In this document: in pieces, positions 35,476 to 45,271 of the stretch
How positions within the stretch are numbered: the first letter of the stretch is position 1
Layout: every line of letters starts with the position of its first letter
NCBI RefSeq assembly: GCF_013114625.1
Contig: NZ_VTXD01000031.1
Location: 1-64,000, forward strand
Reading direction: 5' to 3'
Origin: Vibrio sp. 99-70-13A1
GTDB taxonomy: Bacteria > Pseudomonadota > Gammaproteobacteria > Enterobacterales > Vibrionaceae
Length of the DNA stretch: 64,000 nucleotides
Notes under the pieces: generated by a model
Database searches by the model: none
Seen by the model: only the letters and a program-made list of their open reading frames with translations
What the model was told of the DNA's origin: nothing
Made by a program: the position numbers and the translations under genes

Positions 35476-37432
35476 AAGAAGTTCCTTGAGGATGTAAAGG
35501 GAGCCAAACTTGGATTTTTGTATAGCTGTTTTGTTCGTTATCTGGAGTTGCAGGAGAGGATTCAGCTTTGATGAACCCTTGATGTGCCGCTACGATTTGC
35601 TGAGAGATAGATAACCCAATACCAAGCCCGAAATTACCTTCTTTTTTGGTTGTAAAATTGGGTTCAAATATCATTGCTAAATTCTCGGCTTGTATTCCAT
35701 GCCCGTTATCTTCAATTTCAATAACCACAAACGGTGTACCATCAAATTGAGTTTGGAAGGTTGAAATGATAACTCGACCATTTTCAGACAAGGCATCTAG
35801 AGTATTCGAAATCAGGTTTGTCCAGACTTGCTGCAATGCTAATGACTGACAGTATATTGCTGGGATAGTAGAGTCATAATACTTCTCTATGCGATGCCGT
35901 TTTAATCGGTTTTCAAAAATGACTAAAGTGTCTTCAATCCCTTCATGTATATCCGCAAGGTTGAGCTTTTCATCATCTTCCCGCGCATAACTTTTTAAAC
36001 TTTTAACCATATCTGCAATACGGGCACTGCAGACTTGAATTGAGCGTATCGAGTTTCCAACTAAATGATATCGTTCTAAATCGTTCAGTAACTCTTTGCC
36101 AGCTTTTGGTGAGTTCTTTAAAGTATCAAGGGTCGCTTTATCATTTGCCAATTGCAGCTTAACTGCTTTTTTAGCTAAAGCTCGGTTACCGATCATGCTA
36201 ATAACGGTATTCACTTGTTCACGTTCTTGGCTGGTGGATAAAGGTTGAATGTTCTTTGCCGAGTTGAAGGTGTTCAGCTGTTTTGAATAGTTTTCATGAC
36301 CTGCATTTTCTAAGATGTTTTCAATGTTGACTGATAAAGTTTCGATACTGCGTAATATTGCGGCAATAGGGTTGTTTAGCTCATGAGCCACCCCCGCGAT
36401 AAGTTGACCTAACATCGCCATTTTTTCTTTATCAAGCAGTTGCTCGTGGGCAGACTCTAGTGATTCTAGCGTTTCTTGTAACGTTATCTTGGTGTTGATA
36501 CTACGCTGTAACCGACGGTTAAAATGACGTAAAAGCAAATTAGTGAACAATGGCAATAAACTGCTATTTGAATGCATAACTTGGCTAAACACATCTTTAT
36601 CAAGTTTAATGACATCGGTTGGAGTGAGCGTTATTGCGGTTGAAAACGAAGGCTCTCCGGTAACAAAAGACATTCCGCCAACGAGGTTTCCTTTGGTGTG
36701 TCTCACTACTTCTCTTTGCTGACCTAATTGATCTTTTTTGTATAGGGCGACTTCACCTTGCGTAATTAGCCATAAAAATCGGTTGTCTTCGCCTTCTTTG
36801 GTTAACAAGTGATCTGAAGAATAGTGGCGAAGCGCTTTGGTTTCATCTGTTTTTGAGAAAAACTCGTGCAATGCTGAGACCACTTTTTCAGCTAATTCAG
36901 AATCGGTAAGATCATGAAAGTCATGTATAAACCCAGATTGATATGTCCGTATTTTATTTTCAATATGCGATCTTAATAACCTTTGGTGATCGAGAACTTG
37001 GCTATAAGAAAGCAGGTCATCTTGTGCATGCTTTATTATAAAAGAGGTGAGTTCTTTTTGGGCAGTTTTAAAAAGCAAGTTGTCTTGCAAAGGTTTCGTT
37101 AGGCAGTGATTCAACCGACCTTCATTAACCGCGGTAAGAATAGCTTGAATGTCTGTAGAGCTGCTGACCAAAATTGTATGTGCAGTTTTCGTATGCGGTA
37201 ATTGTTCTAGCTCGACTAAAAATTGTACACCACTGAAACCAGAGTGATGATGAGTGACAACCAAAGCCACGGTTTGATCGCGGCTTTGTACATACTCTAA
37301 AGCTTGATGGGCATCTTCTAAATCATCAACCGTGTAGAGATCAAACATCGGAGCTAATGGTGCTAGCTCTTGTCTAATTTGTTCAATGCTTACTGGATTG
37401 TTGTCTAAGCAGATAACAGCGTATTGATTCAC
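35468..37432 (-). CDS. Soluble sensor kinase: pseudo-receiver, cNMP-binding, histidine kinase
   Basis: Cytoplasmic protein of 654 residues without membrane helices. Residues 1-130 form a receiver-like domain in which the phosphoacceptor Asp is replaced (LVVTHHHSGFSG) and the acidic cluster is weakened (CLDNNP). About 165-310 is a cyclic-nucleotide-binding-type domain (KEGEDNRFLWLITQGEVALYKK, GNLVGGMSFVTGEPS). A HisKA domain (IAGVAHELNNPIAAI) and an ATPase domain (NLISNTLDALSENG, EDNGHGI, GLGIGLSI) follow. The start is GTG. The cNMP-like domain may sense a nucleotide or act structurally. It is upstream of and overlapping its response regulator. Confidence 0.9.
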   Translation of the reverse strand: MNQYAVICLDNNPVSIEQIRQELAPLAPMFDLYTVDDLEDAHQALEYVQSRDQTVALVVTHHHSGFSGVQFLVELEQLPHTKTAHTILVSSSTDIQAILTAVNEGRLNHCLTKPLQDNLLFKTAQKELTSFIIKHAQDDLLSYSQVLDHQRLLRSHIENKIRTYQSGFIHDFHDLTDSELAEKVVSALHEFFSKTDETKALRHYSSDHLLTKEGEDNRFLWLITQGEVALYKKDQLGQQREVVRHTKGNLVGGMSFVTGEPSFSTAITLTPTDVIKLDKDVFSQVMHSNSSLLPLFTNLLLRHFNRRLQRSINTKITLQETLESLESAHEQLLDKEKMAMLGQLIAGVAHELNNPIAAILRSIETLSVNIENILENAGHENYSKQLNTFNSAKNIQPLSTSQEREQVNTVISMIGNRALAKKAVKLQLANDKATLDTLKNSPKAGKELLNDLERYHLVGNSIRSIQVCSARIADMVKSLKSYAREDDEKLNLADIHEGIEDTLVIFENRLKRHRIEKYYDSTIPAIYCQSLALQQVWTNLISNTLDALSENGRVIISTFQTQFDGTPFVVIEIEDNGHGIQAENLAMIFEPNFTTKKEGNFGLGIGLSISQQIVAAHQGFIKAESSPATPDNEQNSYTKIQVWLPLHPQGTSYE

Positions 37433-37616
37433 GGTAAGGCTCTCAGAGTGATGTTACCTCCAGATTACCAACTTAAAGATAGGAGTGATGAGAGCTACCT
37501 TTTAAATTATTGTCTAAAAATGTAAATCAACCAATAGGCTGATTTAACTCAATGTTTCTTGTTTCTTGCTGATAGGCTAGACTGTCACAATATTAGCCAA
37601 AGTATAAAGAGAGTTC

Positions 37617-38879
37617 ATGGAACAGTTAAGAAAGATGGGTGCAATAGGTGGTGCTGTTGCATTGGCACTGTGTTGGCCACTCGCAGTAGGGCAAATTGGT
37701 CAAAATGTTGTGACTGACGGAGTTGCTAGTCTCAATAATGCGAGCGTAGAAGCGGAGTTATTAAATTATGACCGCGGTTACTTATCATCAACCGTTCAGA
37801 CTCGATTTACTGTTGTAGATGAAAGCCTAAAAGAACAATTAGAAATTGATGATTTACCGACTGAATTTGTCGTTAATAGTGATATTAGCCATGGCTTACT
37901 GAGTTTAAGCGCGGTTTCGACGCTTGTAGATGCAGAAAAGCTACCTCTGACACTTACGACGAAGACAGAGCTTAACGGAAATACAGATTTTAATTTTGTA
38001 TTGAGCCAGTTGAATCACCAAAGTTCTGGTGAAAACAGCACGTCAGTTTCTATCACTAAGTCTACTTTGTCTGGACATGCTACGGTACTCGGACAAATCA
38101 ATTACGAACTTTCCATTCCTTCAGTTCAGATTAATTTCCCTACCGGTGAAGAGATTACTCTATCGAATTTAACGGGTACAGGTGAAGGGAAGCAGGCAAA
38201 AGGCTATTGGCTTGGTAATCAAGATTTTTCGATTGAATCGTTTTCAGTTTCAGATGCGAGCATGCAACCTTACTTAGCTATTGATGGCTCTACCTATAAG
38301 TTTGGTTCACACCTTGATGAAGTGACAAAGCGTTTACAGAGCAATGTGAAACTAGGCGTTGAAGCAATCAAAACCAGCGATGGCGAGGTAAATAACCTTG
38401 ATGTTGATTTTGAACTGTCAAATTTAGACAGCGAGTCTTTTGAAAAAGTATTTGAGATTTATCAAAACAACCCAGTTATGACGCAAGAAGATATTGAGAG
38501 TATTGTGCCTTACATTGATATCTTATTCGCAAAAGGTTTTGACTTATCGATGAACAAGATGTCACTGAACTTGGGACAGGGTGAATTTGAGTCAAAATGG
38601 TTAGTGAGTGTTCCTGAGGGTACTGAAAATGTTAGTAGTAACCCTGCGACAATCGTTCCTGCATTAACCGGTAATTTAAGTACTTATTTTTCAAATGAAT
38701 TGGTACAAGAGTACCCATTTATACGCGAAGGTATTGATGAACTTATCGTTATGGAAATGATTAAAGAAACGGGAAGTGGCTATGAAATTAAAGCTGAATT
38801 ATCAAAAGGGAATCTAGTCTTTGAAAATGGACAAGAAATCCCGCTGATAACACTGCTTATGCCAGTCTTACTGCAATAA
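37617..38879 (+). CDS. DUF945 (YdgA-like) family protein
   Basis: Protein of 420 residues. A hydrophobic N-terminus (GAIGGAVALALCWPLAVGQIGQNV) acts as signal or anchor, followed by a long beta-rich region of the DUF945 type and a hydrophobic end (PLITLLMPVLLQ). E. coli YdgA is the best-known member; the function of the family is unclear, though envelope association is general. Monocistronic with a strong terminator. Confidence 0.82.
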   Translation: MEQLRKMGAIGGAVALALCWPLAVGQIGQNVVTDGVASLNNASVEAELLNYDRGYLSSTVQTRFTVVDESLKEQLEIDDLPTEFVVNSDISHGLLSLSAVSTLVDAEKLPLTLTTKTELNGNTDFNFVLSQLNHQSSGENSTSVSITKSTLSGHATVLGQINYELSIPSVQINFPTGEEITLSNLTGTGEGKQAKGYWLGNQDFSIESFSVSDASMQPYLAIDGSTYKFGSHLDEVTKRLQSNVKLGVEAIKTSDGEVNNLDVDFELSNLDSESFEKVFEIYQNNPVMTQEDIESIVPYIDILFAKGFDLSMNKMSLNLGQGEFESKWLVSVPEGTENVSSNPATIVPALTGNLSTYFSNELVQEYPFIREGIDELIVMEMIKETGSGYEIKAELSKGNLVFENGQEIPLITLLMPVLLQ

Positions 38880-38945
38880 TCAAATTAAATGTTTAGCTGA
38901 TCTTCTGCTGTATCGGAAGCGAAGCTTAGTATTTCTATCCATACA

Positions 38946-38977
38946 CAACAAAAGAGGTCCTAAGACCTCTTTTGTTG
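38946..38977 (+). terminator. Terminator after DUF945 gene
   Basis: Perfect 14-bp stem: arms at 38946-38959 and 38964-38977 with a CTAA loop. The T stretch is inside the 3' arm. Confidence 0.85.
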
Positions 38978-39043
38978 CTTTTTATGTGACGTAAAACATG
39001 ATATTACTTGCACAGTTATTATTTAGCAGGAGCAATGTCCCCA

Positions 39044-40138
39044 ATGGAACCGAACGTAGAGAATATATATAACTTTAGTGCTGGCCCCGCTGCATTACCA
39101 AAGCCAGTAATGAAGCAAGCCCAAGCTGACTTTATTGATTGGAATGGTCTTGGTACTTCAGTGATGGAAATCAGTCATCGCAGTAAAGAATTTATTAAAG
39201 TTGCTGATGAAGCGGAACAAGACTTACGCGATCTTCTGAGTATTCCTGATAACTATAAAGTGCTTTTCTGTCATGGTGGCGCACGTGCTCAATTTGCAGC
39301 AGTTCCGATGAACCTACTTGGTCAATCCAAAAAAGCAACGTATATCGATGCGGGTTACTGGGCTGAAAGTGCAGTAAATGAAGCAGAAAAATACTGCGAA
39401 GTTGATGCGTTTGATGCCAAGACAACCATTGATGGCAAGGTAGCAGTTGTTCCTGCAAGCGAGTGGAAAATAGCAGCCGATTCTGCCTATGTACATTTCT
39501 GTCCGAACGAAACCATCGATGGAATCGAGATTAACGAACTTCCTCAAACTGATAAGCCAATTGTCGCTGATTTATCTTCTACGATTCTATCTCGCCAAAT
39601 TGACGTGTCTAAATATGGCGTGATCTACGCGGGTGCTCAAAAGAACATTGGTCCTGCTGGTATTTGTATCGTTATTGTACGTGATGATTTATTGGAACTA
39701 GCAAGCGAGGCATTACCAAGTGTATTGAGCTACAAAGTGCTTGCTGAAAAAGATTCAATGTTTAATACACCACCAACATACGCATGGTACTTATCTGGTT
39801 TAGTGTTTAAGTGGTTGAAAGAGCAAGGTGGCGTAGAAGCGATTGAACATGTTAATCGTGAAAAGGCTGAATTACTTTATAACTATGTTGATGAGTCTGA
39901 CTTCTATAAAAATGATGTTCATACGAATAATCGTTCTCGTATGAATGTGCCATTCCAACTCGCTAAGCCTGAGCTTGATGCTCAATTTTTAGAGTTAGCT
40001 GATAAAGCTGGTTTGAAGTCTTTGAAAGGGCATCGAGCTGTTGGCGGAATGCGAGCGTCTATTTATAACGCGATGTCACTTGAAGGTGTTCAAGCCCTTG
40101 TTGATTTCATGAAAGCATTTGAAAAAGACAACGCATAA
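39044..40138 (+). CDS. serC: Phosphoserine aminotransferase SerC
   Basis: PLP enzyme of 364 residues (E. coli 362). It converts 3-phosphohydroxypyruvate to phosphoserine and also acts in pyridoxine synthesis. Landmarks: NFSAGPAALPKPVMKQAQ, LFCHGGARAQFAAVPMNLL, and the PLP-binding lysine in YAGAQKNIGPAG. AGGAG at 39028-39032 is too close for the ATG at 39035, so the ATG at 39044 is preferred; the true end may differ by three residues. Confidence 0.96.
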   Translation: MEPNVENIYNFSAGPAALPKPVMKQAQADFIDWNGLGTSVMEISHRSKEFIKVADEAEQDLRDLLSIPDNYKVLFCHGGARAQFAAVPMNLLGQSKKATYIDAGYWAESAVNEAEKYCEVDAFDAKTTIDGKVAVVPASEWKIAADSAYVHFCPNETIDGIEINELPQTDKPIVADLSSTILSRQIDVSKYGVIYAGAQKNIGPAGICIVIVRDDLLELASEALPSVLSYKVLAEKDSMFNTPPTYAWYLSGLVFKWLKEQGGVEAIEHVNREKAELLYNYVDESDFYKNDVHTNNRSRMNVPFQLAKPELDAQFLELADKAGLKSLKGHRAVGGMRASIYNAMSLEGVQALVDFMKAFEKDNA

Positions 40139-40177
40139 TTGCATTAGTTTAATGTCATTATGAACTTGACATACAAT

Positions 40178-40206
40178 AAAAAAGCTCCTAATTAGGAGCT
40201 TTTTTG
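40178..40206. terminator. serC/cydC bidirectional terminator
   Basis: AAAAAGCTCCTA pairs with TAGGAGCTTTTT in a symmetric hairpin between convergent serC and cydC. Confidence 0.93.
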
Positions 40207-40264
40207 TTAGCGAATTTTCAAGCTAAATTAATTTCTAAGCAATATCATTTTAAAATTATATTGC

Positions 40265-41986
40265 CTACAAAGCTTGGTGCAGCTGGTGGTATCGTCCTTT
40301 TTCAGCTAATAGCTGAGTGTGCGAACCCTGCTCAATAATAGCGCCTTGCTCTATTAGAACAATTGAATCCATTTTTGAGAGTCCAACTAAACGGTGTGTA
40401 ATAAATATAACCGTTTTACCTTCAAAGTGTTCTTCGAAGAGTGACATGATACTGCTCTCAGTCTGCTTATCTAATCCTTCAGTCGGCTCATCTAACAATA
40501 GAATTGGTGCGTTATGCAAAATTGCGCGGGCGATACCAATTCGACGTTTTTCACCACCAGAAAGTTGTCTGCCGCCATCACCTAACCATGCATCTAATGC
40601 TGTATCATCCAGTAATTTCTCAAGCCCAACCTTAGTGAGTAGCTCGTTCAATTCTATATCTGAGGCATCAGGCTTCGCGATTAGTAAATTATCACGCAGT
40701 GAACCGTTCAGAATATCGACACGTTGACTCACAACACTGATTGAATCTCTTAACTGCTTCTCACTCCACAGTTTTAACGAAGAGCCAGCAATAGAAATAT
40801 CACCGTTTTTCGGGTCCCAGTAACGAGTCAGTAACTGGATTAATGTTGATTTACCTGAGCCTGTTTGTCCTACAATCGCCATCTTACTTTTTGCTGGTAT
40901 AGACAGTTCAACTTTCGAAAGAACATTATGTTCAGAGTCTGGATAGCTGAACGTCACATCAGAAAAACGGATATCTAATTCTGATGATAGTGAAGCCGCT
41001 TGTTCTGGAAACTCAACGTCTGGTTTTGTCAAAATAACTTCATTTAATCGCTTAGCTGAAGACAGTGTTTGACCTAGGTATTGGAAAGCGCCTGCAATTG
41101 GCATTAATAACTCGAAACTTGCCATAGTTGCGAACGCCATTAAAGCGATAAATGGGTCTGGCGCATTGCCACCAACACCATCAGCGGATAACCAAAGGAT
41201 CAGTACCAGTGTCCAACCGTTAAGCAGCATTAATAGCGCAGAAGCGAGCCCAGTTAAGTTGGCGTTAACATATTGGTTGCTCATCAACTTTTGCTGAGAA
41301 ACTAAGATTGCATTACGGTAACGTTCTTCTGCACCAAACAGGGTGAGTTCACTGTAGCCTTCAATCCAATCTAGCGTCGTGATTCGTAAGTTCGCTTTGT
41401 TTTGGGTGAGTTGCCCGCCGTTACGTTGTCCTAACTTGTAAAAAAGCACCGGCCAAACCGCAAGGAGAACAACTAAAATTCCCCCAAGTAGTAGACCTAA
41501 TGAGCTGTCAAACCACATTAAAAATGAAGTTAAGCAAAGAATTCCAAGGACACCAACGGTGACAGGGCTAACAAGTCTTAGGTAGACATGATCCATTGCA
41601 TCGACATCGGCGACTAAGCGATTTAACAAATCGGCATCACGTAGATTGGATATGCGTCCAGGGATTAACGGAGTCAGCTTCTGGAAGAAGAAAATTCTAA
41701 GATCGGTTAGTAGCTTGAATGTAGCATTGTGGCTAACCACACGCTCACCCCAGCGACCGGCGGTTCGGCTCATTGCAAGCCCACGGACACCGCCTCCGGG
41801 TAACATGTAGTTGAATGTTTCACGTGCGATGGTGAGACCAGCTACTGCTGATGCGGAAATAAACCAACCAGATAAAGTCAGCAAACCGATTGAGGCAGAA
41901 AGCGTAGCAAATGCCAGTAGCATGCCTAGCGATAAGCCAAACCAGTGTTTTTTGTAGAGTTTAAGGTAAGGCAGTAAATCACGCAT
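40265..41986 (-). CDS. cydC: ABC exporter subunit CydC
   Basis: Half-transporter of 573 residues: six membrane helices in about 15-310 and an ATPase domain in about 330-573 (GQTGSGKST, LSGGEKRRIGIARA, ILLLDEPTEGLD). With CydD it exports glutathione and cysteine to the periplasm, needed for assembly of cytochrome bd and periplasmic redox balance. Its start overlaps cydD by 8 bp; trxB-cydD-cydC is the enteric order. Confidence 0.95.
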   Translation of the reverse strand: MRDLLPYLKLYKKHWFGLSLGMLLAFATLSASIGLLTLSGWFISASAVAGLTIARETFNYMLPGGGVRGLAMSRTAGRWGERVVSHNATFKLLTDLRIFFFQKLTPLIPGRISNLRDADLLNRLVADVDAMDHVYLRLVSPVTVGVLGILCLTSFLMWFDSSLGLLLGGILVVLLAVWPVLFYKLGQRNGGQLTQNKANLRITTLDWIEGYSELTLFGAEERYRNAILVSQQKLMSNQYVNANLTGLASALLMLLNGWTLVLILWLSADGVGGNAPDPFIALMAFATMASFELLMPIAGAFQYLGQTLSSAKRLNEVILTKPDVEFPEQAASLSSELDIRFSDVTFSYPDSEHNVLSKVELSIPAKSKMAIVGQTGSGKSTLIQLLTRYWDPKNGDISIAGSSLKLWSEKQLRDSISVVSQRVDILNGSLRDNLLIAKPDASDIELNELLTKVGLEKLLDDTALDAWLGDGGRQLSGGEKRRIGIARAILHNAPILLLDEPTEGLDKQTESSIMSLFEEHFEGKTVIFITHRLVGLSKMDSIVLIEQGAIIEQGSHTQLLAEKGRYHQLHQAL

Positions 41987-43763
41987 CTAAATTACCCTCA
42001 TGGTTATGTTGAGCTAAATTCGCGCTGAGCATTTCTTCAAATAAACCACCAGCTTGAGACAGTTGCTGATAATTGCCTTCTTCAAGCAACTCTCCGTTTT
42101 GCATGACAAGGATTTTGTCGACGGCTTTAAGAGGTTCGAGTTGATGGGTCACCAGTAATGCTGTTTTTCCATCAATATTAGAATTGATGCCTTGCATAAC
42201 CAGTTGCTCACTGCGAGCGTCTAAACTTGCTGTCGGTTCATCCAATAGCCAAAACTGTCCGTTTTGAATCATTGCACGAGCGAGTGCTAGACGTTGAGAT
42301 TGACCGACGGATAAACCACCTGAACGATCTGAAATCATGTATTCAAGACCGTGTTGGTTGACGAATTCATCAGCGTGAGATTGCGACAGTGCTTGCTGGA
42401 TATCAGATTCGGAAATTTCTGGTTTACCTAGTGTGACATTGTCTCTAATACTTCCATGCAGAAGTAATGGGTTTTGACCAACCCAGCTGATTTGTTTTCG
42501 CCATGAAGCCAAATCAAGCTCTCGTAACTCTATCCCATTGATCTTTAAACTACCTTCATAGGGCATAAAACCTAAAATAGCATTGATCAAGCTGGTTTTA
42601 CCTGCACCACTAGGACCAACCAATGCAGTTGATTGTGTAGAGTCTAAAGTAAATGAAATTGGACCGACAAGCTCAACACCTTCCGGGCTGATTACTTTCA
42701 GATCGCTAGCTTCAACCGAGATACTGTTAGGAGATGCCAAATCAATATCGCCTGACTTAACTTTAGTAATATCAGTATCTAAAAATTCCACAATGCTTTC
42801 AGCTGCACCAACGGCTTGCTGTTTTGCATGATAGAAGGTGCCCAAATCTCTTAGAGGTTGATAAAACTCAGGAGCCAAAATTAATATAAATAAGCCAGCG
42901 AATAGAGTGACACCCACACCATAGTGACCAAAGTTAAGTTCACCAATATAACTAAAACCGAAATAAACAGCAGTCATTGCTATTGAGAGCGAAGTGAAGA
43001 ACTCAAGAACAGCGGATGATAAGAAAGCAATTTTCAAAACATCCATTGTACGGGTTCTGAATACTTCAGATGCACCGCGTAGGACTTCGGTTTCTGCATC
43101 TGCTCGGTTGAACAGGCGAATCGTCGTCATTGATTGCAACCGATCGTAAAAATGACCAGATAAACGTTGCAATGCTTTGAAGTTTTTACGGTTAGCATCG
43201 GCCGCCTTCATTCCCACAAGTGCCATAAACATTGGAACAAGAGGAGCGGTGAGAAGGAAGATTAAACCTGCAGCCCAGTTAATTGGGAAAACAACCACTA
43301 AAATGATGAACGGGATAAAAACCGAGAGGGACATTTGAGGGAGATAACGAGAGAAGAAATCTTGCATGTCTTCAACTTGTTCTAAAAGCAAAGTTGCCCA
43401 GCTACCAGCGGGTTTACCTTTGATGTAGGCAGGCCCCAACTCTCTGAGTTTGTCTAAGATCAGTTGTCTTATATAGATTCGTATTTGCTCACCACATCGG
43501 TAACCAGCAATTTCTCGTCCCCAAGTACAGCCCGCTCGTCCAACAACTGAAAGTGCTAAACCAATAAAATGCATGACAAGTTCGGACTTATCGACATTTT
43601 CAATAATGAGCTGATGAAGAATAGAGGCAAGTAGGGCAGCTTGTACCAGCAAAAATATGCTTGAAAGTACGCCAAGGCCAATAGCAATCATAAGCCAGCG
43701 CTTAGCTAACTTACTTTGCTGTTTAAGCCACTTATTCAAGGTGCGTTGTTTTGTCTTATCCAT
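41979..43763 (-). CDS. cydD: ABC exporter subunit CydD
   Basis: Half-transporter of 594 residues, partner of CydC. The membrane domain (about 20-330) contains the family stretch GRAGCTWGREIAGYRCGEQIR. The ATPase domain has GPSGAGKTS, LSVGQSQRLALARA and WLLDEPTASLD. It lies downstream of trxB but after a terminator, so it likely has its own promoter in the 136-bp gap. A Fur-like box sits 9 bp before its ATG. Confidence 0.95.
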   Translation of the reverse strand: MDKTKQRTLNKWLKQQSKLAKRWLMIAIGLGVLSSIFLLVQAALLASILHQLIIENVDKSELVMHFIGLALSVVGRAGCTWGREIAGYRCGEQIRIYIRQLILDKLRELGPAYIKGKPAGSWATLLLEQVEDMQDFFSRYLPQMSLSVFIPFIILVVVFPINWAAGLIFLLTAPLVPMFMALVGMKAADANRKNFKALQRLSGHFYDRLQSMTTIRLFNRADAETEVLRGASEVFRTRTMDVLKIAFLSSAVLEFFTSLSIAMTAVYFGFSYIGELNFGHYGVGVTLFAGLFILILAPEFYQPLRDLGTFYHAKQQAVGAAESIVEFLDTDITKVKSGDIDLASPNSISVEASDLKVISPEGVELVGPISFTLDSTQSTALVGPSGAGKTSLINAILGFMPYEGSLKINGIELRELDLASWRKQISWVGQNPLLLHGSIRDNVTLGKPEISESDIQQALSQSHADEFVNQHGLEYMISDRSGGLSVGQSQRLALARAMIQNGQFWLLDEPTASLDARSEQLVMQGINSNIDGKTALLVTHQLEPLKAVDKILVMQNGELLEEGNYQQLSQAGGLFEEMLSANLAQHNHEGNLDA

Positions 43764-43771
43764 TATGAAGG

Positions 43772-43790
43772 CTTAATGATAATTATTCTT
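43772..43790. promoter_or_regulatory. Candidate Fur box upstream of cydD
   Basis: The core AATGATAATTATT (43775-43787) matches 12 of 13 central positions of the Fur consensus, and about 14 of 19 over the full box. It lies just upstream of the cydD start. The surroundings are A/T-rich, so chance is possible. Confidence 0.4.
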
Positions 43791-43812
43791 AGGTTTGAAG
43801 TCGGGTAGTATA

Positions 43813-43845
43813 CAAAAGAAAGCCCAGTGGATATACCACTGGGCT
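43813..43845 (-). terminator. trxB terminator
   Basis: AGCCCAGTGG (43821-43830) pairs with CCACTGGGCT (43836-43845), with a U-rich tail on the minus strand. It separates trxB from cydD. Confidence 0.88.
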
Positions 43846-43899
43846 GTATGGATTTATGACAATTTTGGATAATTGTTACATAAACATGAATTCGATTTT

Positions 43900-44859
43900 T
43901 TATTTATCCGTCAGTGCGTCAAGAAATCGTTCTGCATCAAGAGCAGCCATGCAGCCAGTACCAGCTGAAGTAATGGCTTGGCGATAGTTATGATCCATAA
44001 CATCACCAGCAGCGAATACACCTTCAACACTAGTCTGTGTTGCGTTACCTTCTAAGCCTGATTGAACAATGATGTAATCATCTTTCATTTCTAACTGACC
44101 TTTGAAGATAGCAGTATTTGGTTGGTGACCAATAGCAATAAACGCGCCCATAACTTCAATATCTTCAGTTTTATCAGACTGAGTATCCTTAATGCGTACT
44201 GCTGTAACGCCCATGTCGTCACCCAGCACTTCATCTAAAGTTCGATCTGTATGAAGAATGATATTGCCATTATCTACTTTATCCATGAGACGCTTGATTA
44301 AGATCTTTTCAGCACGGAAAGTATCGCGGCGGTGAACTAAATGAACTTCAGATGCGATATTAGAAAGATAAAGTGCCTCTTCAACAGCCGTGTTACCACC
44401 ACCTACAACTGCAACTTTTTGATTGCGGTAAAAGAAACCATCGCAAGTCGCACATGCTGAAACGCCACGTCCTTTAAATGCTTCTTCTGACTCTAAACCT
44501 AGATACTTTGCAGAAGCACCAGTAGATATAATCAATGCATCACAAGTGAACTCACCAGCATCGCCTTTTAATCTAAATGGACGCTGAGACAAATCCACTT
44601 CATTGATATGGTCGAATAGAATTTCAGTTTCAAAACGTTCGGCATGCTCTTTCATGCGTTCCATTAAATCAGGACCAGTTAAGCCTTCTGCGTCTCCTGG
44701 CCAGTTTTCTACTTCAGTTGTTGTGGTTAATTGACCACCTTGCTGCATACCAGTCACAAGCACTGGATTTAAATTAGCGCGTGCTGCATAAACAGCAGCA
44801 GTATAGCCGGCAGGACCAGAACCAAGAATTAATAAATTACAATGCTTTACGTCGCTCAT
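43900..44859 (-). CDS. trxB: Thioredoxin reductase
   Basis: NADPH/FAD flavoenzyme of 319 residues that reduces thioredoxin. FAD-binding GSGPAGYTAAVYAARA is at about 13-28, the redox pair Cys136/Cys139 in CATCDG, the NADPH site GGGNTAVEEA at about 153-162, and the C-terminal FAD motif FAAGDVMDHNYRQ. Full length (E. coli 321). Confidence 0.97.
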   Translation of the reverse strand: MSDVKHCNLLILGSGPAGYTAAVYAARANLNPVLVTGMQQGGQLTTTTEVENWPGDAEGLTGPDLMERMKEHAERFETEILFDHINEVDLSQRPFRLKGDAGEFTCDALIISTGASAKYLGLESEEAFKGRGVSACATCDGFFYRNQKVAVVGGGNTAVEEALYLSNIASEVHLVHRRDTFRAEKILIKRLMDKVDNGNIILHTDRTLDEVLGDDMGVTAVRIKDTQSDKTEDIEVMGAFIAIGHQPNTAIFKGQLEMKDDYIIVQSGLEGNATQTSVEGVFAAGDVMDHNYRQAITSAGTGCMAALDAERFLDALTDK

Positions 44860-45271
44860 GAGGACTCCAAACTTGAATACGTTTTTATTTTTTATAGCCT
44901 AGGATTGTATGGAAAATATGGAGGCAATAAAAGTTTAAACAAGACCTCGATTGTAATTAATGGTTATAGGTTAGAACGTAAGGTGATTTTTATGAGCCTA
45001 AACACATCGAGGAGTTGTTTTTTATCAATGGTTTAGCTGATAGTACTCACTGTATATATACATATAAAGGTTCATTTCGTTAATCTCTGCCACCATTTTG
45101 TCATCACTATTTATTGAAAGTCTTGATTAAGCAGGCTCCATGTTCAACGATTTTTTCTGGCGTCTTTTAAGTTTCTAATAGACGTTAAAATAACTGTATA
45201 TAAAAACAGTATTTCAATGTAAGCTTAAATCTAATGTTTGATAGGCAAAGTCATAAACATGAGGAACAAGT
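44860..45271. other. Divergent region upstream of trxB with LexA box
   Basis: About 410 A/T-rich bp. In many relatives lrp lies here, but no lrp is present. It contains a strong LexA box at 45192-45211 and a weaker look-alike at 45050-45065. A 64-codon frame on the plus strand (44842-45036) is not credible. Confidence 0.6.
45192..45211. promoter_or_regulatory. LexA (SOS) box
   Basis: AACTGTATATAAAAACAGTA matches the 20-bp E. coli SOS consensus at 17 positions, including both CTGT and ACAG half-sites with the exact 8-bp spacing. It ends 60 bp before the start codon of the small gene at 45272, so it should repress that gene until DNA damage. Confidence 0.8.

Noticed and set aside
44842..45036. 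64-codon plus-strand frame upstream of trxB
   Set aside because: It begins inside the trxB 5' end on the opposite strand, has no ribosome-binding site, and no protein-like pattern.
45050..45065. Second LexA site
   Set aside because: The CTGT half is present but the ACAG half is lost; not listed as a feature, only mentioned as a possible weak operator.
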